Source: Deltaproteobacteria bacterium
GTDB lineage: Bacteria > Myxococcota_A > JAADFL01
Direction of reading: 5' to 3'
DNA: 64,000 nt
Assembly (NCBI GenBank): GCA_013152945.1
Contig: JAADFL010000167.1
Location: forward strand, 1 to 64,000
Positions 63,476-64,000 of this stretch are shown one piece after another. Position numbers and translations under genes: made by a program. A model generated the notes under the pieces. It saw only the letters and a program-made list of their open reading frames with translations, did not search any database and was not told the DNA's origin. Position 1 is the stretch's first letter; each line of letters starts with the position of its first letter.

Positions 63476-64000
63476 CTATTGCTCCCAAGCCCTTATGAAG
63501 CCGGGCTTGACATCGGTCATTGCATTCACAATCAGTTCGACCAATCCTCCATAATGTATGCCGTTGTTTTCGGTAAGGCCATAATATTCGAGGATGTCCC
63601 TGAACTGTCCCTTGCAGTTGGAGCATGGAGCGCATATGTACTTGTACGTTTCAGAGCTGCTGTCTTCACCCTTGAATGCTTCCAGAATCTGTTTCATCTT
63701 CATCCTGCCTGAAACCTTCATGCGCCAGTCCACAAAGTTATGCCCTGAATGAATTGCAAAACCGCTGCCTCCGCCGCAACAATAGTTATTGACTCCATGT
63801 GGAGTCATCTCCCTGAACCTGGGAGCTATCTTGCGCAATACTTCACGTTGAGGCTCCACTATCCCCATCATGCGGACCATGTTGCACGGATCATGTAAGG
63901 TGACGGGAAAGTCGTTACGCGAGGGATCCAGCTTCAGCTTGCCGCTCATCACGATATCCCTTAATAACGGCATGGAGCTTTCCCTGGGTATGTTCAAATC
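63476..64000 (-). CDS. CCG-domain iron-sulfur protein, C-terminal part (HdrD/DsrK-like)
   Basis: The reading frame enters from beyond the right edge; 174 residues are visible. It contains the end of a CCG (cysteine-rich) repeat protein: HDPCNMVRMMGI, NNYCCGGGSGFAI and ICAPCSNCKGQF, ligands of the special [4Fe-4S] cluster in heterodisulfide reductase subunits and DsrK-type proteins. It transfers electrons in an anaerobic redox complex at the membrane or in the cytoplasm. The N-terminal ferredoxin part is outside the window. The gene stops 46 bases before the response regulator. Confidence 0.82.
   Translation of the reverse strand, partial: DLNIPRESSMPLLRDIVMSGKLKLDPSRNDFPVTLHDPCNMVRMMGIVEPQREVLRKIAPRFREMTPHGVNNYCCGGGSGFAIHSGHNFVDWRMKVSGRMKMKQILEAFKGEDSSSETYKYICAPCSNCKGQFRDILEYYGLTENNGIHYGGLVELIVNAMTDVKPGFIRAWEQ

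Overview
The window looks like part of a chromosome from a Gram-negative, deltaproteobacterial or Myxococcota-like bacterium. The pointers are a surface von Willebrand protein with a MYXO-CTERM-type tail, Cys-rich EB-like and thrombospondin-3-type repeats, outer-membrane barrels and lipoproteins, a Tad-type CpaF/secretin pair carrying FHA domains, an N-terminally membrane-anchored FtsY, and a CCG-domain iron-sulfur protein of the heterodisulfide-reductase class, which suggests an anaerobic metabolism. Lineage is inferred from gene content only. No tRNA, rRNA, CRISPR array or insertion sequence was recognised.

Left part (1-9.9 kb, leftward): a strong TTGACA-17-CATAAT promoter (9840-9868) drives a probable single operon. 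It runs from an EPS-type MarR regulator and a NusG/RfaH-like antiterminator through a GxxExxY-like protein, dTDP-sugar genes (rfbB, an RfbC-like cupin, a WbpD-like acetyltransferase, rfbA and a DegT aminotransferase), an SxtJ-like membrane protein, GDP-fucose synthase, APS kinase and a PHP phosphoesterase. The set fits synthesis of an acylated amino-deoxysugar, with PAPS supply and possible pAp recycling, for a surface glycan. Left of it lies a Cys-rich lipoprotein gene that runs, after an apparent frameshift, into a 48-copy hexamer array encoding Asp-Thr repeats.

Middle (10-16 kb) holds a POT peptide transporter, a small exported protein, recA and a ClC transporter with CBS and TrkA_C domains. 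From 16 to 35.6 kb lies an ABC-transporter-dependent polysaccharide cluster, arranged divergently around 22.8 kb. Its glycosyltransferases (GTs) are unusually large: a ~1613-residue and a 2045-residue protein, each with several GT2 and GT4 domains, plus smaller GTs, wzm/wzt and a BNR beta-propeller protein. Three apparent frameshifts, all in G/C homopolymers, fall in GT genes here.

Right part (35.6-64 kb): the von Willebrand/MYXO-CTERM protein; a UPF0158 protein, class IV aminotransferase, S41 protease and GT4 in one rightward run; a TMTC-like membrane TPR protein, a porin and an exported protein leftward; a TPR protein, then smc, a lipoprotein, an outer-membrane barrel, ftsY and a GNAT acetyltransferase rightward; and finally a leftward group of FHA-TPR protein, FHA-CpaF ATPase, secretin, response regulator and the CCG iron-sulfur protein, which runs off the right edge.
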